Notes: a model not told the origin generated them from the letters alone. A stretch of DNA of 64,000 bases from Fimisoma sp964619315 (GCA_964619315.1 CAZUEH010000005.1:8840-72839); one strand, 5' to 3'; counted from the first letter of the stretch, positions 16,676 through 25,560 are shown. Made by a program: numbers and translations.

Positions 16676-17532
16676 TATTTATCCTTTCTCCTTCCCAAGT
16701 AAGCTTCTATAACTGCGGGTTTACCCTGTATATAGCTTGGAGTTCCCTTTGCAATGATTTTGCCATAATTAAGTACAGCAATACCTTCGCAAACATTCAT
16801 AACTAAACTCATGTCATGTTCAATTAGGAGTACGGCAATCTGAAATTCGTCTCTTAGTTTACGGATATTTTCCATCAGTTCAGATGTCTCTGACGGATTC
16901 ATTCCAGCCGCTGGTTCGTCTAAAAGAATTATGCTAGGGTCTGTCGCAAGGGCTCTAACTATTTCTAGTCTTCGTTGTGCTCCGTAAGGTAAGCTTCCTG
17001 CACTAGCATTGGCCAAGCCTTCCATACCAAAGAACTTCAATAGATCCATGCATTTTTCTGTGGTTTCTTTTTCTATGCGTTTATATTTGCCGTTATGAAC
17101 GACGGATTGAAACAAATTAGTTTCTATATTTGAGTGTAGACCTACCTTTACGTTTTCAAGAACGGACATTTTTGAGAACAATCTTATATTTTGAAAAGTT
17201 CTTGCTATGCCCATTTTGCTTACTTGAGCAGTAGTTTTGCCTGCGGTATTTCTGCCGTTAAGCATGATACTACCTCTTGTTGGCTCGTAAACATTGGTCA
17301 ACATATTAAACACAGTTGTTTTGCCAGCTCCATTAGGCCCGATAAGTCCAGAGATTTCTGTTTTTCCTATTGCTATAGAAAAGTCATCTACCGCTGTCAA
17401 TCCACCAAAGTCAATTCCTAGATGAAGTACTTCAAGGACAGGGGTTTTGTCGATATCTCTTTCTGGCAGCATTGACACACTCGGAATAGGGACAAACTTA
17501 GTTTCTTTGTCGCTTGTAGTTGCTTTAGCCAT
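16675..17532 (-). CDS. livG: Branched-chain amino acid ABC transporter ATPase LivG
   Basis: The 285-residue ATPase has Walker A G-P-N-G-A-G-K-T-T (about 68-76), the LivG phrase I-A-R-T-F-Q-N-I-R-L-F, and L-L-D-E-P-A-A-G-M-N-P. About 30 extra residues at the N-terminus, rich in charge and proline, are not part of the usual ATPase; the start at 17532 overlaps the livM stop by eight bases, supporting it. It pairs with LivF on the LivHM permease. Confidence 0.93.
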   Translation of the reverse strand: MAKATTSDKETKFVPIPSVSMLPERDIDKTPVLEVLHLGIDFGGLTAVDDFSIAIGKTEISGLIGPNGAGKTTVFNMLTNVYEPTRGSIMLNGRNTAGKTTAQVSKMGIARTFQNIRLFSKMSVLENVKVGLHSNIETNLFQSVVHNGKYKRIEKETTEKCMDLLKFFGMEGLANASAGSLPYGAQRRLEIVRALATDPSIILLDEPAAGMNPSETSELMENIRKLRDEFQIAVLLIEHDMSLVMNVCEGIAVLNYGKIIAKGTPSYIQGKPAVIEAYLGRRKDK

Positions 17533-18529
17533 TTAGTTCGCCCTCCTTCTGTGTTTTATTTTTTCTTACTGTTCCTATCAAATTCTTAAAGTTAAGTTTT
17601 CCCATTATCGCTTTGCCTTTTTCCGACGAGTTTAGAAGCATCATCATTATAAGGACTATTGCGTATATTAGCATTCTGTAGTCTGCAAAGCTTCTCAATG
17701 CTTCTGGCAATACTGTAATTATTACTGCAGAAATAATTGAGCCTCTTATGCTACCCAGTCCACCAAGTACTACTATAACCAAAATTTCTATTGAGCGATT
17801 GTAGTCAAAGACATCTGCTGTTAATATGGAAAAATTATGTCCATATAAAACGCCTGCAACGCCGGCAAAGAAAGCCCCTAACACAAAAGCCAATAGCTTG
17901 TAGGACTTAAGGTTTACTCCGCATGCCTCCGCCGCAATCTTATTATCTCTCATGGCCTTTATGGCTCTTCCATGTTTAGAATCCACGAAGTTCATTATTA
18001 CGAACATTGTAATTAAAACCACTATGAACGCTATTACAAAGTTTGAATCTTGAGGAGTGCCTTTGAGCCCTGCTGCTCCTCCTGTGAAACCTACGTTGAT
18101 TACTAGGCTTCGTATTATTTCTCCAGCAGCCAATGTTACTATGGCCAAATAGTCCCCGCTAAGTCTTAAAACCGGTATTCCTATTATTACACCAAAGATT
18201 GCTGCTACGATTCCTCCTATCAGCATTGCTATCGGGAATCTTACTATCATTGGCAGAAAATCTGCCGTATATACTGCAAACAAGCACCCAGCGTAGGCTC
18301 CCACCGACATGAAACCAGCGTGACCAAGAGATAACTCTCCTAAGAATCCTACTACTAAGTTCAAGGATATAGCCAAAATTATATTGATGCATACAGGGAC
18401 TAACACAGACTGCATATGTCTTGATGCCATTCCTGAAAACACCATTACTGCAACGACTGCAAACAAAGCAATTACTATTCCGTAAGTGATAAGATTGCTT
18501 TTTTTAGTTTTCATTTCATTTAAGCTCAT
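17525..18529 (-). CDS. livM: Branched-chain amino acid ABC permease LivM
   Basis: This 334-residue permease has about nine membrane segments. It carries the family motif G-E-L-S-L-G-H-A-G-F-M-S-V-G-A-Y-A (about 64-80) and R-A-I-K-A-M-R-D-N-K-I-A-A-E-A, the cytoplasmic loop that contacts the ATPases. It lies between livH (10-base spacer) and livG (overlap) in the expected order. A basic, polar C-terminal tail follows the last segment. Confidence 0.93.
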   Translation of the reverse strand: MSLNEMKTKKSNLITYGIVIALFAVVAVMVFSGMASRHMQSVLVPVCINIILAISLNLVVGFLGELSLGHAGFMSVGAYAGCLFAVYTADFLPMIVRFPIAMLIGGIVAAIFGVIIGIPVLRLSGDYLAIVTLAAGEIIRSLVINVGFTGGAAGLKGTPQDSNFVIAFIVVLITMFVIMNFVDSKHGRAIKAMRDNKIAAEACGVNLKSYKLLAFVLGAFFAGVAGVLYGHNFSILTADVFDYNRSIEILVIVVLGGLGSIRGSIISAVIITVLPEALRSFADYRMLIYAIVLIMMMLLNSSEKGKAIMGKLNFKNLIGTVRKNKTQKEGELNG

Positions 18530-18539
18530 ATCTCCTCAC

Positions 18540-19424
18540 CTACACTTTCTCTTTTATAACTTTGCCCAAGATGCCGGTTGGCTTTACAAGCAACACTATT
18601 ATCAGCGATGCGAAAACTATAGCATCCGAAAGTTCTGTGGAAATATAAGCCTTTGACAAGCTTTCTAAAACTCCCAACAAAATTCCACCAATCATTGCAC
18701 CTGGAATCGAACCAATGCCTCCAAATACTGCCGCTACGAAAGCTTTTATACCAGGCATGGATCCGCTATAAGGTCCAATGAATCCATATGTCGCACCAAA
18801 GAATACACCTGCTATTGCAGCAAGAGCTGATCCTATGGCGAATGTCATGGATATAGTTTTGTTAACGCTGATACCCATGAGCTCTGCAGCTTCTTTGTCC
18901 TCTGAAACCGCCCTCATGGCCTTTCCCGCCCTTGTTTTGTTGATAAACAAGGACAGGGAAACCATGATTACTATTGTTACTACTAAAGTTACCACTGATT
19001 CACCAGACATAGATAACTCACCAATATGTATACTAGAAATATTAAATACACTTGGGAAGCTCTTTTGGCTGGAACCGAAAATAAGCAATGCCACATTTTG
19101 CAACAAGTAGCTTACTCCTATAGCGGTAATCAATACTGTTAAAGGTTCTGCTTTTCGGAGAGGTTTATATGCGACTCTCTCTGCTGTGACCCCCAGTAAA
19201 GTACATACTACTATGCTCACAAGCAATGCAGCCCAAATTGGCAGTCCGCATGTAGATATTGAGACTACTACCGCAAATGCTCCCACCATGATTATATCGC
19301 CGTGGGCGAAGTTGAGCATCTTAGCGATGCCGTATACCATTGTATATCCCAGTGCAATCAGCGCATATATACTGCCTAGGCTGAGTCCACTGATTAAGGT
19401 CGAAAGAAAGTCCATTTTTGCCAC
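18540..19424 (-). CDS. livH: Branched-chain amino acid ABC permease LivH
   Basis: This 294-residue permease has about eight membrane segments. It begins with the typical L-I-S-G-L-S-L-G-S-I-Y-A-L-I-A-L-G-Y-T-M-V-Y-style block (written here in part) and contains the loop R-A-V-S-E-D-K-E-A-A-E-L-M-G-I, equivalent to the ATPase-coupling loop of LivM. It sits 19 bases downstream of the binding-protein gene. It forms the membrane heterodimer with LivM. Confidence 0.93.
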   Translation of the reverse strand: MAKMDFLSTLISGLSLGSIYALIALGYTMVYGIAKMLNFAHGDIIMVGAFAVVVSISTCGLPIWAALLVSIVVCTLLGVTAERVAYKPLRKAEPLTVLITAIGVSYLLQNVALLIFGSSQKSFPSVFNISSIHIGELSMSGESVVTLVVTIVIMVSLSLFINKTRAGKAMRAVSEDKEAAELMGISVNKTISMTFAIGSALAAIAGVFFGATYGFIGPYSGSMPGIKAFVAAVFGGIGSIPGAMIGGILLGVLESLSKAYISTELSDAIVFASLIIVLLVKPTGILGKVIKEKV

Positions 19425-19443
19425 TCCTTAATTAAGATCTTTT

Positions 19444-20592
19444 CTATTTATATAATACGTATTTTCCTGCTTTGATCTGTACTACGCTTGCGCTCTTAGT
19501 AGGTTCACCTGAAGCGTCCCAAGTCATAGTTCCTGTAACACCTGCAACAGTTATTTCTGTCATAGCTGAGATCATTTTTTCGTTAAAGTCTTCATCTGAA
19601 GGTACTGCGCCTGATTTTTCCATAGCAGCCTTGATTGCATAAACTGCATCGTAACCGTCTGCTGCGAATTGGTCAGGAGTTGCACCATACTTATCTTCAT
19701 ATGCTTTTACGAAGTCAGAATCTTCATCTGCGTAGAAAGGTGTTACTACTAATAGGTCTTCTAATGCTGCAACCTTGTCAGCGCCTGCTTTTTCGATAAC
19801 TCCATCTAAGCCGTCGCCGCCCATGAACTGAATATCAATTCCTAATTTTTGTGCCTGAGTTAAGATATAAGCACCTTCCTGTGCATAAATTGGAAGGAAT
19901 ACTAAGTCTGCTCCAGAATTCTTAACAGCCTGTAATTGAACTGAGAAATCTGTGTTGGACTGGTTTGTAAATGCTTGGCTTGTTACTACTTCAAGACCCT
20001 GGTTAGCAGCTTCTTCTTCGAAAGCTTTCTGGATTCCAGTTGAATAGTCATTGGACTTGTCATAGATAACTGCGATTTTAGTTCCTAATTTCTGTTCTTT
20101 TATAACTTCAGCAGCATAAGCTCCCTGAAGAGGATCTGTGAAACAAATACGGAAAGCATTGGCAGGAGCCGCACACTCAACCTGTGATGCAGAAGGTGTG
20201 ATTGCCAAGATTCCATCTTTTTCAGCTTCAGCTACTGCTGTCAAGCAAGCGCCACTTGTAGTTCCTGCTAAACTTACCTGCATGCCTTGGTCTGCCATAG
20301 TTGCATATGCACTTGCTGCAGATGTAGGATCAGCCATGTCATCTTCGAATAATAATTTGAAATCTACTCCGTTCACTCCGCCGTCTTTGTTGATTTCGTC
20401 AACAGCCAACTGAGCACCTTGCTTAACTGAAATTCCGTAAGTGGAATAGTCACCAGTTAAAGGGCCGCTTCCGCCGATAACTAGTACATTTTCATCTCCG
20501 CCTTTTGACCCGCCGCAGCCTGTCATAAACATTGCCATCATCATAACTGACATAGTCACAGCGAAGGCTTTCTTCAATGTGTTCTTTTTCAT
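19444..20592 (-). CDS. livJ: Branched-chain amino acid-binding lipoprotein LivJ/LivK
   Basis: This 382-residue protein starts with a lipoprotein signal ending M-T-G-C, lipid cysteine at residue 26. The mature part is a type I periplasmic binding protein (Peripla_BP_6): I-G-G-S-G-P-L-T-G-D-Y-S-T-Y-G near its start and I-A-V-I-Y-D-K-S-N-D-Y-S-T-G midway. It is attached to the outer face of the membrane and delivers the amino acid to LivHM. It is the first gene of the livJHMGF operon. No clear promoter or riboswitch is visible in the short gap upstream, which is mostly a terminator. Confidence 0.93.
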   Translation of the reverse strand: MKKNTLKKAFAVTMSVMMMAMFMTGCGGSKGGDENVLVIGGSGPLTGDYSTYGISVKQGAQLAVDEINKDGGVNGVDFKLLFEDDMADPTSAASAYATMADQGMQVSLAGTTSGACLTAVAEAEKDGILAITPSASQVECAAPANAFRICFTDPLQGAYAAEVIKEQKLGTKIAVIYDKSNDYSTGIQKAFEEEAANQGLEVVTSQAFTNQSNTDFSVQLQAVKNSGADLVFLPIYAQEGAYILTQAQKLGIDIQFMGGDGLDGVIEKAGADKVAALEDLLVVTPFYADEDSDFVKAYEDKYGATPDQFAADGYDAVYAIKAAMEKSGAVPSDEDFNEKMISAMTEITVAGVTGTMTWDASGEPTKSASVVQIKAGKYVLYK

Positions 20593-20614
20593 TTAGTGTC
20601 CTCCATATTGATTG

Positions 20615-20651
20615 AAATAAAAAACGGTTTTGCCTTTAGAGCAAAGCCGTT
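20615..20651 (-). terminator. Terminator between the small membrane-protein gene and the liv operon
   Basis: Arms AACGGTTTTGC (20623-20633) and GCAAAGCCGTT (20641-20651) pair with one G-T wobble. On the minus strand they are followed by TTTTTTATTTC. Partial read-through could feed the liv operon, for which I cannot find an obvious separate promoter. Confidence 0.7.
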
Positions 20652-20665
20652 GTTGACTAATGTTT

Positions 20666-20902
20666 TTAATAAACAGATTTCATAGTCATTTTCGGTTTGC
20701 CCTTTTGCATTAAAGCGCAAGTTATAATGGCAATGCTGCAGATGGTCACCGGAAGGACCGACTCTGCTAGCAATAAAATAAGCACTACTAAAATAGTGCT
20801 TACAATAATACCGAAAACACGACCAAAAAAAGCAGCTTGAGAATATGTTACCTTACAGGATGTCATTGCTGTATTCATTTTTTCTTTGAAAAATGTTCCC
20901 AT
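20666..20902 (-). CDS. Small hypothetical membrane protein
   Basis: The protein is 78 residues if translation starts at 20902. It has a short N-terminal amphipathic part, two adjacent hydrophobic segments (about residues 24-62) and a basic tail with K-G-K-P-K-M. A longer frame opens at 20995, but its first codons coincide with a perfect promoter (TTGACA-17-TATAAT), so they are not translated; a GGGCAG site lies ahead of the ATG at 20902. I do not recognise a family. It is monocistronic, between a promoter and a terminator. Confidence 0.65.
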   Translation of the reverse strand: MGTFFKEKMNTAMTSCKVTYSQAAFFGRVFGIIVSTILVVLILLLAESVLPVTICSIAIITCALMQKGKPKMTMKSVY

Positions 20903-20953
20903 GCTTCTGCCCTTTCGAATCCATTTTTTAACATTATCATTTGTTCTATTGGC

Positions 20954-20982
20954 ATTATACTTTGGCTTTACTGCATTGTCAA
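20954..20982 (-). promoter_or_regulatory. Consensus sigma-A promoter for the small membrane-protein gene
   Basis: TTGACA (20977-20982) and TATAAT (20954-20959) on the minus strand are separated by exactly 17 bases. It lies inside the 5' part of the longer open frame and decides the start choice for that gene. Confidence 0.85.
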
Positions 20983-21094
20983 TACTTTTCGGCAATATTT
21001 TTATGTATTCGCCACATCTTTTGGCGTGTTTTTTTGTTATTAACTACAATTTTATTCGTCGTTGGCTACCAAAACTTGTTGCACGGAACCAACT

Positions 21095-21565
21095 TTATTG
21101 AATCTTTTTGTATGCTTTATAGAGTCCACCGCCCAATAATCCGCAACATACTATTTCTCCGATTCCAACGGTAACCATAAGGAACCAATAGCTTTGTGGA
21201 ACTCCATATACAAGTTGAAGCACAAATGGCACGATAAGCATGTTGCTAAGTATAGGAAAAATCGGCCCTAAAACAGGTTTTTTCCTGCCTATGTAATATG
21301 TACCTAACGCTCCCAAAAGGGTCGCAACGGTTCCAAATACTACATCCCACATAGCGCAGCCCGTCAAGATATTTGCGAGTAGACATCCTATGCCCAGCCC
21401 AAAAATCGCCTCTTTGTAAAAGATCGGCATGCAGGTCAATGCTTCGGATAGTCTGAACTGTATGACTCCGCTTGCCAAGCCAAAGATCTGTGATAAAAAG
21501 GTTAGAATAACGTAAAGAGCTGCTATGAGAGCAGCTCTTGTCAAATACAATGTTTTTTCTTTCAT
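21095..21565 (-). CDS. queT: QueT-family queuosine precursor transporter
   Basis: This 156-residue protein has about five hydrophobic segments and the QueT pattern: an N-terminal R-A-A-L-I-A-A-L-Y-V, then G-V-I-Q-F-R-L-S-E-A-L-T-C-M-P, which is the conserved ligand-side block. QueT proteins are S components of ECF-type transporters and import preQ0, preQ1 or queuine for tRNA queuosine. The preQ1-I riboswitch directly upstream confirms the substrate class. The energising ECF module is not in the window and is probably shared. Confidence 0.93.
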   Translation of the reverse strand: MKEKTLYLTRAALIAALYVILTFLSQIFGLASGVIQFRLSEALTCMPIFYKEAIFGLGIGCLLANILTGCAMWDVVFGTVATLLGALGTYYIGRKKPVLGPIFPILSNMLIVPFVLQLVYGVPQSYWFLMVTVGIGEIVCCGLLGGGLYKAYKKIQ

Positions 21566-21570
21566 AATTT

Positions 21571-21616
21571 GCTCCTTTAGTTTTGTTTATAGTGAGGAAG
21601 GTCTCGAACTCACTTA
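21571..21616 (-). promoter_or_regulatory. preQ1-I riboswitch controlling queT
   Basis: The minus strand reads GTGAG-TTCGAGACC-TTC-CTCAC and then an A-rich tail ending in CTAAAGGAG. These are the class I preQ1 elements: a 5-bp P1 stem, a loop starting TTCnAG, and an A-rich strand leading to a pseudoknot with the loop. The pseudoknot side includes the AAGGAG ribosome binding site of queT, so ligand binding should block translation. A candidate promoter (TTGATT-17-TTAAAT, 21626-21654) lies just upstream, overlapping the end of the EcsC-like gene. Confidence 0.9.
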
Positions 21617-21643
21617 ACTTTATTTATTTAATGCTGGCAGAAG

Positions 21644-22453
21644 TTATAAATCAACTTTGCCTTTTAAAAATCTTCTTCTATACTTCAAAACTGCATAATT
21701 GCTAATGCGGTTTACATATATAGGATCGAAGATTCCCCCTGCAATCCCGATGATTAACTGACCTTGCAAGAATTTTGTGTAAAGCATTTCTTTGGAAAGA
21801 GCCTTTGCCGTTAAGTTAATCTGCCCTTCCTTGTCTACTTCATAGCAATCCAAACTATCTCCATTCTCTACGACTTCATCGATAAGATTGTTTAGATAGC
21901 CATTGTTTTCCACAAATTCCTCGTCATCATACATGGCAACCTCAATGACTTTTAAAATGAATGCTTTTTCGCCATCAGTATCGTAATCGTACCCGTAACT
22001 CAAGGCGACTTCGTAAACACTTTTCAAAACCATAGCAGAAAAAAGTGGGATATCAGGAATTCCAGCCCCTACGAGGCCCAACCCTATACCTTCGGCACTT
22101 GAAATTAAAAGGTTAGTGGCCTTAGCAGATTTTGCCTGCTTAGTAAAGTTTCTTACACTTTGCTTGTCACCCTTTACCTCAGATGCGTAGGTATTAATTT
22201 GGAAGTCTGCCTTTTTCTTATCTTTGTTATAGGTTTTTTCTATTACCCCTGTACCTTTTTCAAATATAAGGGAAAAACCCTTGGAAAAAGCGGCATCCAA
22301 AGTTCCGCTAAGCTTTTGTGGTATTATCTTGTCAAGTTTTCCAATCAAGGCTGATGTTGGCCCTTCTTTTCTTCTTGCCTCAAACTTAGCTTCTTTCTTT
22401 ATTAAATCTTCCCATTCCTTTTGCCAGGGAGACTTTTTATTGAACAGACTCAC
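21644..22453 (-). CDS. EcsC family protein
   Basis: The protein is about 269 residues with no classical membrane segments except hydrophobic glycine-rich stretches: G-I-G-L-G-L-V-G-A-G-I-P-D-I-P (about 125-139) and G-I-A-G-G-I-F-D-P near the C-terminus, both typical of EcsC. The EcsC domain is named after the third gene of the B. subtilis ecs operon and its role is undefined. The best start is the GTG at 22453, six bases after AAGGAG; ATG codons at 22459 and 22483 are also in frame. The start region lies inside a 30-residue upstream ORF, implying coupled translation. Confidence 0.8.
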   Translation of the reverse strand: MSLFNKKSPWQKEWEDLIKKEAKFEARRKEGPTSALIGKLDKIIPQKLSGTLDAAFSKGFSLIFEKGTGVIEKTYNKDKKKADFQINTYASEVKGDKQSVRNFTKQAKSAKATNLLISSAEGIGLGLVGAGIPDIPLFSAMVLKSVYEVALSYGYDYDTDGEKAFILKVIEVAMYDDEEFVENNGYLNNLIDEVVENGDSLDCYEVDKEGQINLTAKALSKEMLYTKFLQGQLIIGIAGGIFDPIYVNRISNYAVLKYRRRFLKGKVDL

Positions 22454-22529
22454 TTTCATCTCCTTTATATGCACATAGCGCAATAACAGCAGCTGCTATA
22501 AGCATAATCGGTAAAATTTTCTTTTTCAT
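22437..22529 (-). CDS. Short membrane peptide (30 residues) overlapping the EcsC gene start
   Basis: An ATG at 22529 is preceded by GGGGG at seven bases and opens a frame of 30 codons. It begins M-K-K-K-I-L-P-I-M-L-I and ends E-S-E-S-V-Q: a positively charged start, one hydrophobic segment (residues 5-20) and an acidic tail, the layout of a small membrane peptide. A cysteine at 19 is not in a good lipobox (I-A-L-C). Its stop lies 16 bases inside the EcsC-like reading frame, whose ribosome binding site is within this ORF. It may be a leader for translational coupling or a functional micropeptide. Confidence 0.55.
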   Translation of the reverse strand: MKKKILPIMLIAAAVIALCAYKGDESESVQ

Positions 22530-22676
22530 TTGCGTACCCCCTATTCTGTTTATATGTAAGTATAACACGATTTCCACCACTGGGGCAATAGGCAAATGGC
22601 TATCTTTCAATAGGTGTCCATGGCAAACTGCCTTTTGAGCCGGCCTTTTTCGCCAAACCCCTTACCTATTCGTAAC

Positions 22677-22710
22677 AAAAGAAAAAGCGAAGCAGAATAC
22701 TCTGCTTCGC
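22677..22710 (-). terminator. Terminator after the lipase gene
   Basis: A perfect 10-bp stem GCGAAGCAGA/TCTGCTTCGC (22687-22710) with an ATAC loop is followed on the minus strand by TTTTTCTTTTG. Confidence 0.85.
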
Positions 22711-22745
22711 AATAAAGTCTAACTTTTGGAATCATATCAAGGATA

Positions 22746-23660
22746 TTAACCTTCTAAGAAAGCTAATACATCGCTATAAACTTCGTCTGATGAAGATTCA
22801 TTTAATACTTCATGGCGCATATTTTCATATAGCTTGCCTGTAACATTGGTGTATCCTTCGTCTTTTAATAATTGTTGGCTATCGAGCCAAGCTTTCTTAT
22901 CAACTATTACCGGATCCTCTGCTCCTGCTATAAACCAGATTGGCAATTCTTTATTTCTAACTTGCCATCCTCCATGCTGATAAACCTGCTTCATCAACTT
23001 GAACAGATTCTTAAATCCGTTAATTGTAAATACGAATCCACACATCTCATCGGCGTCGTATGTTTCAATATTTTCCTCATTTGCGGAAAGCCAACTGCTG
23101 CTCGATTTTGAGTCTTTGATTTTTTTGCTATAAGCACCTACGGAAAGGTTGTTTATAGTTTTGCTTCTATGTTTATCACCCTTGAAAGTTTTTCCTAATG
23201 CCACCAGTAGCAGTGCCACCCCTACAAGTGGATTTTTGCTTGGAGACCCACAAACTATCAGCTTGTCGATTTCTTCATCGTATTTCTTTATATATTTTCG
23301 AACAACCAAAGATCCCATACTATGGCCAAATAAGCACACTGGTTTGCCTGGGAATTTTTCTTTTGCTATCAGCGTCATTTGATAAGCATCTTCAACTATA
23401 AAATCCGATGTTTCGTCGTATAAGTACCCATAGTCTTCTTCGCTTTTAACACTTCCGCCGTGTCCTCTGTGGTCATTGATAATTGATGCATATCCATTGC
23501 TAGCCAAATATTCCATAAACGGGAAATATCGTTCTTTGTGCTCCGCCATTCCGTGTGAAAACTGAACAATTCCTTTTACTTCTTCTTCAGGTTCAAAGAT
23601 TGCTATGCTCAATGGCAAGTTGTCACATTTGGAATTAAGGGTCAAATATTCTTTTTTCAT
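22746..23660 (-). CDS. Alpha/beta hydrolase, lysophospholipase / monoacylglycerol lipase type
   Basis: The 304-residue hydrolase has the nucleophile elbow G-H-S-M-G-S (serine near residue 110), preceded by N-D-H-R-G-H-G (about 65-71), the hallmark of the Hydrolase_4 (serine aminopeptidase S33-like) family. The catalytic aspartate is in G-A-E-D-P-V and the histidine in M-R-H-E-V-L-N-E near the C-terminus. It has no signal peptide and should act inside the cell on lysophospholipids or monoglycerides. The start at 23660 follows AAGGAG; an upstream in-frame start at 23684 does not. Confidence 0.87.
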   Translation of the reverse strand: MKKEYLTLNSKCDNLPLSIAIFEPEEEVKGIVQFSHGMAEHKERYFPFMEYLASNGYASIINDHRGHGGSVKSEEDYGYLYDETSDFIVEDAYQMTLIAKEKFPGKPVCLFGHSMGSLVVRKYIKKYDEEIDKLIVCGSPSKNPLVGVALLLVALGKTFKGDKHRSKTINNLSVGAYSKKIKDSKSSSSWLSANEENIETYDADEMCGFVFTINGFKNLFKLMKQVYQHGGWQVRNKELPIWFIAGAEDPVIVDKKAWLDSQQLLKDEGYTNVTGKLYENMRHEVLNESSSDEVYSDVLAFLEG

Positions 23661-23744
23661 ATGAGGCTCCTTTCGTATATGCACACATTATATACCCCCA
23701 TTCGGCCAATGTCCACCTTGCAACTATATGGTTTTTAAGAATTA

Positions 23745-23775
23745 AAAAAGCGCCACTGTTAATAGTAACGCTTTT
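23745..23775 (-). terminator. Terminator after the DEAD-box helicase gene
   Basis: Arms AAAAGCG and CGCTTTT enclose a second short helix (ACT/AGT), and the A-rich arm provides the T-tract on the minus strand. Confidence 0.55.
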
Positions 23776-23789
23776 GTCGTTAGTCTAAA

Positions 23790-25463
23790 TTAAAGTTTTT
23801 TTACAGAAGCCTTTTGGCCACGAATCCTACAGTTTTTCATTTTGTGAAGAACTGTGTCAACATGTTCGTTTGGCACTGATACTAAGCTGAAATCATCAAA
23901 GATTTCTATGCTACCAAAGGTTTTGCCTGGCAATCCGCTTTCTCCTGCGACAGCTCCCAATATATGGTTTACTCCAACTCTTCTTTTTCTTCCTACGTTG
24001 ATAGAAAGGTTGGTCATATTTTTATCAGAACGTCCGCCTTTGCCTTTTGATCTGCCTCCAGCATTTCTGCTGCGCTCTTTGCCATGAGAATGGCCTCTGT
24101 CGTTTCTACCTCTTTGCTTTTGAGTTGCAAATAAGTCATCATCTCTTCTGCCCTTAGCCGCATCAAGCACTTCGTTAGGGAAATTCATTTTAATCAATGC
24201 TGCCATAACTTCAGCTGAGGAAAACTCATCAAGTAGCGCATCAACGATTATATTGTATTGTTCAAGTTCGCCTGCCTCAATTACTTTTTTTGTTTCTTCA
24301 ATAAACTGTTGTTGGCGTGTTTCCATAACTTCATCAAAAGATGGAATTTCTCTTGATGAAATAGAGGATTTTGTGTATCTTTGTATGTTCATAAGTTCTT
24401 GCATTTGACGTCTTCCACTTACAAATGTAAATGACTGGCCTTTTTTGCCCGCACGTCCAGTTCTTCCTATACGATGAACATAATACTCAACATCTTGAGG
24501 AACGTCATAGTTGAATACGATGTCGATATTGTCAACATCTATGCCTCTTGCTGCGACATCAGTTGCAACTAATATATCCACTCCTCCGTTTTTGAAAGAG
24601 TTCATAATCTGTGTTCTTGAACTTTGCTTTATGTCTCCATGAAGCCCTGCGCTTGAGTATCCACGAAGTTGAAGTTCTCCAACCAACTCATCAACTCTGC
24701 TCTTTGTATTGCAAAATACGATTGAGCGTTTTGGGTTGTATGTGTCAAGCAATCTTGCCATAGCTTCTAGCTTTTTTGCAGAAGGTACTTCAAAGTAAGA
24801 CTGATCTATGCTTGGCACTGTAATTTCATTGTATGTTACCTTGACCATTTCAGGGTTTTTCTGATATTGCTTAGTTATAGCGATGATTTCTTTTGACATA
24901 GTTGCAGAGAACAAAACTGTCTGACGTTCTTCTGGAGCGTCTTTTAAAATAGTTTCGATATCTTCTCTGAAACCCATGCTTAGCATTTCATCTGCTTCAT
25001 CCAATACAACCATTGCTAACTTGTCAAGTTTAAGAGTTCTTCTACGCATATGGTCCATAACTCGTCCTGGTGTTCCAACGACGATTTGTGCTCCTTGCTT
25101 TAGGGCATATATTTGACGATCAATCTGCTGTCCGCCGTATATTGCAACGGTCTTGACATTATGCTTATATTTCGTAAATTTTCTTATTTCATCGCACGCT
25201 TGGATGGCCAACTCTCTTGTCGGGCACAAGATTAGAACCTGTACTCCTTTGCCTATGGAAAAATCGATTTTTTCAATAGCAGGTATGCTGAAAGCAGCAG
25301 TTTTTCCTGTTCCTGTTTGAGAGTGTCCAATAACATCCTTGCCCTCTAAAATTAGCGGGATGCTCATTGACTGGATACTTGTAGCTTCTTCAAATCCAAT
25401 GTCTTCAACTGCTCGTTTGATTTCATCGGATAAATTCATTTCTGCGAATAGAGTTTTTTGCAT
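23790..25463 (-). CDS. DEAD-box RNA helicase with DbpA-type RNA-binding tail
   Basis: The 557-residue protein has the helicase core motifs: Q motif near F-E-E-A-T-S-I-Q, motif I S-Q-T-G-T-G-K-T (about 46-53), motif II V-L-D-E-A-D-E-M, motif III S-A-T and motif VI H-R-I-G-R-T-G-R-A-G. After the core comes a basic G/R/K-rich linker (about 445-480) and an 80-residue C-terminal domain of the DbpA/YxiN type, which in relatives binds 23S rRNA hairpin 92. A role in large-subunit assembly or cold adaptation is likely. It has a short leader and its own terminator. Confidence 0.9.
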   Translation of the reverse strand: MQKTLFAEMNLSDEIKRAVEDIGFEEATSIQSMSIPLILEGKDVIGHSQTGTGKTAAFSIPAIEKIDFSIGKGVQVLILCPTRELAIQACDEIRKFTKYKHNVKTVAIYGGQQIDRQIYALKQGAQIVVGTPGRVMDHMRRRTLKLDKLAMVVLDEADEMLSMGFREDIETILKDAPEERQTVLFSATMSKEIIAITKQYQKNPEMVKVTYNEITVPSIDQSYFEVPSAKKLEAMARLLDTYNPKRSIVFCNTKSRVDELVGELQLRGYSSAGLHGDIKQSSRTQIMNSFKNGGVDILVATDVAARGIDVDNIDIVFNYDVPQDVEYYVHRIGRTGRAGKKGQSFTFVSGRRQMQELMNIQRYTKSSISSREIPSFDEVMETRQQQFIEETKKVIEAGELEQYNIIVDALLDEFSSAEVMAALIKMNFPNEVLDAAKGRRDDDLFATQKQRGRNDRGHSHGKERSRNAGGRSKGKGGRSDKNMTNLSINVGRKRRVGVNHILGAVAGESGLPGKTFGSIEIFDDFSLVSVPNEHVDTVLHKMKNCRIRGQKASVKKL

Positions 25464-25527
25464 TTATTACCTTACCTTTCAGGTGTGTATTTAAAATTTG
25501 TGACAACATATAATTTATTTAATAGTC

Positions 25528-25560
25528 AGAAAAAAAATACGCTCGAAAGCGTATTTTTTG
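25528..25560 (-). terminator. Terminator after the zinc-ribbon gene
   Basis: A perfect 12-bp stem AAAAAATACGCT/AGCGTATTTTTT closes on a CGAA loop (25532-25559). It can work in either direction. Confidence 0.8.
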
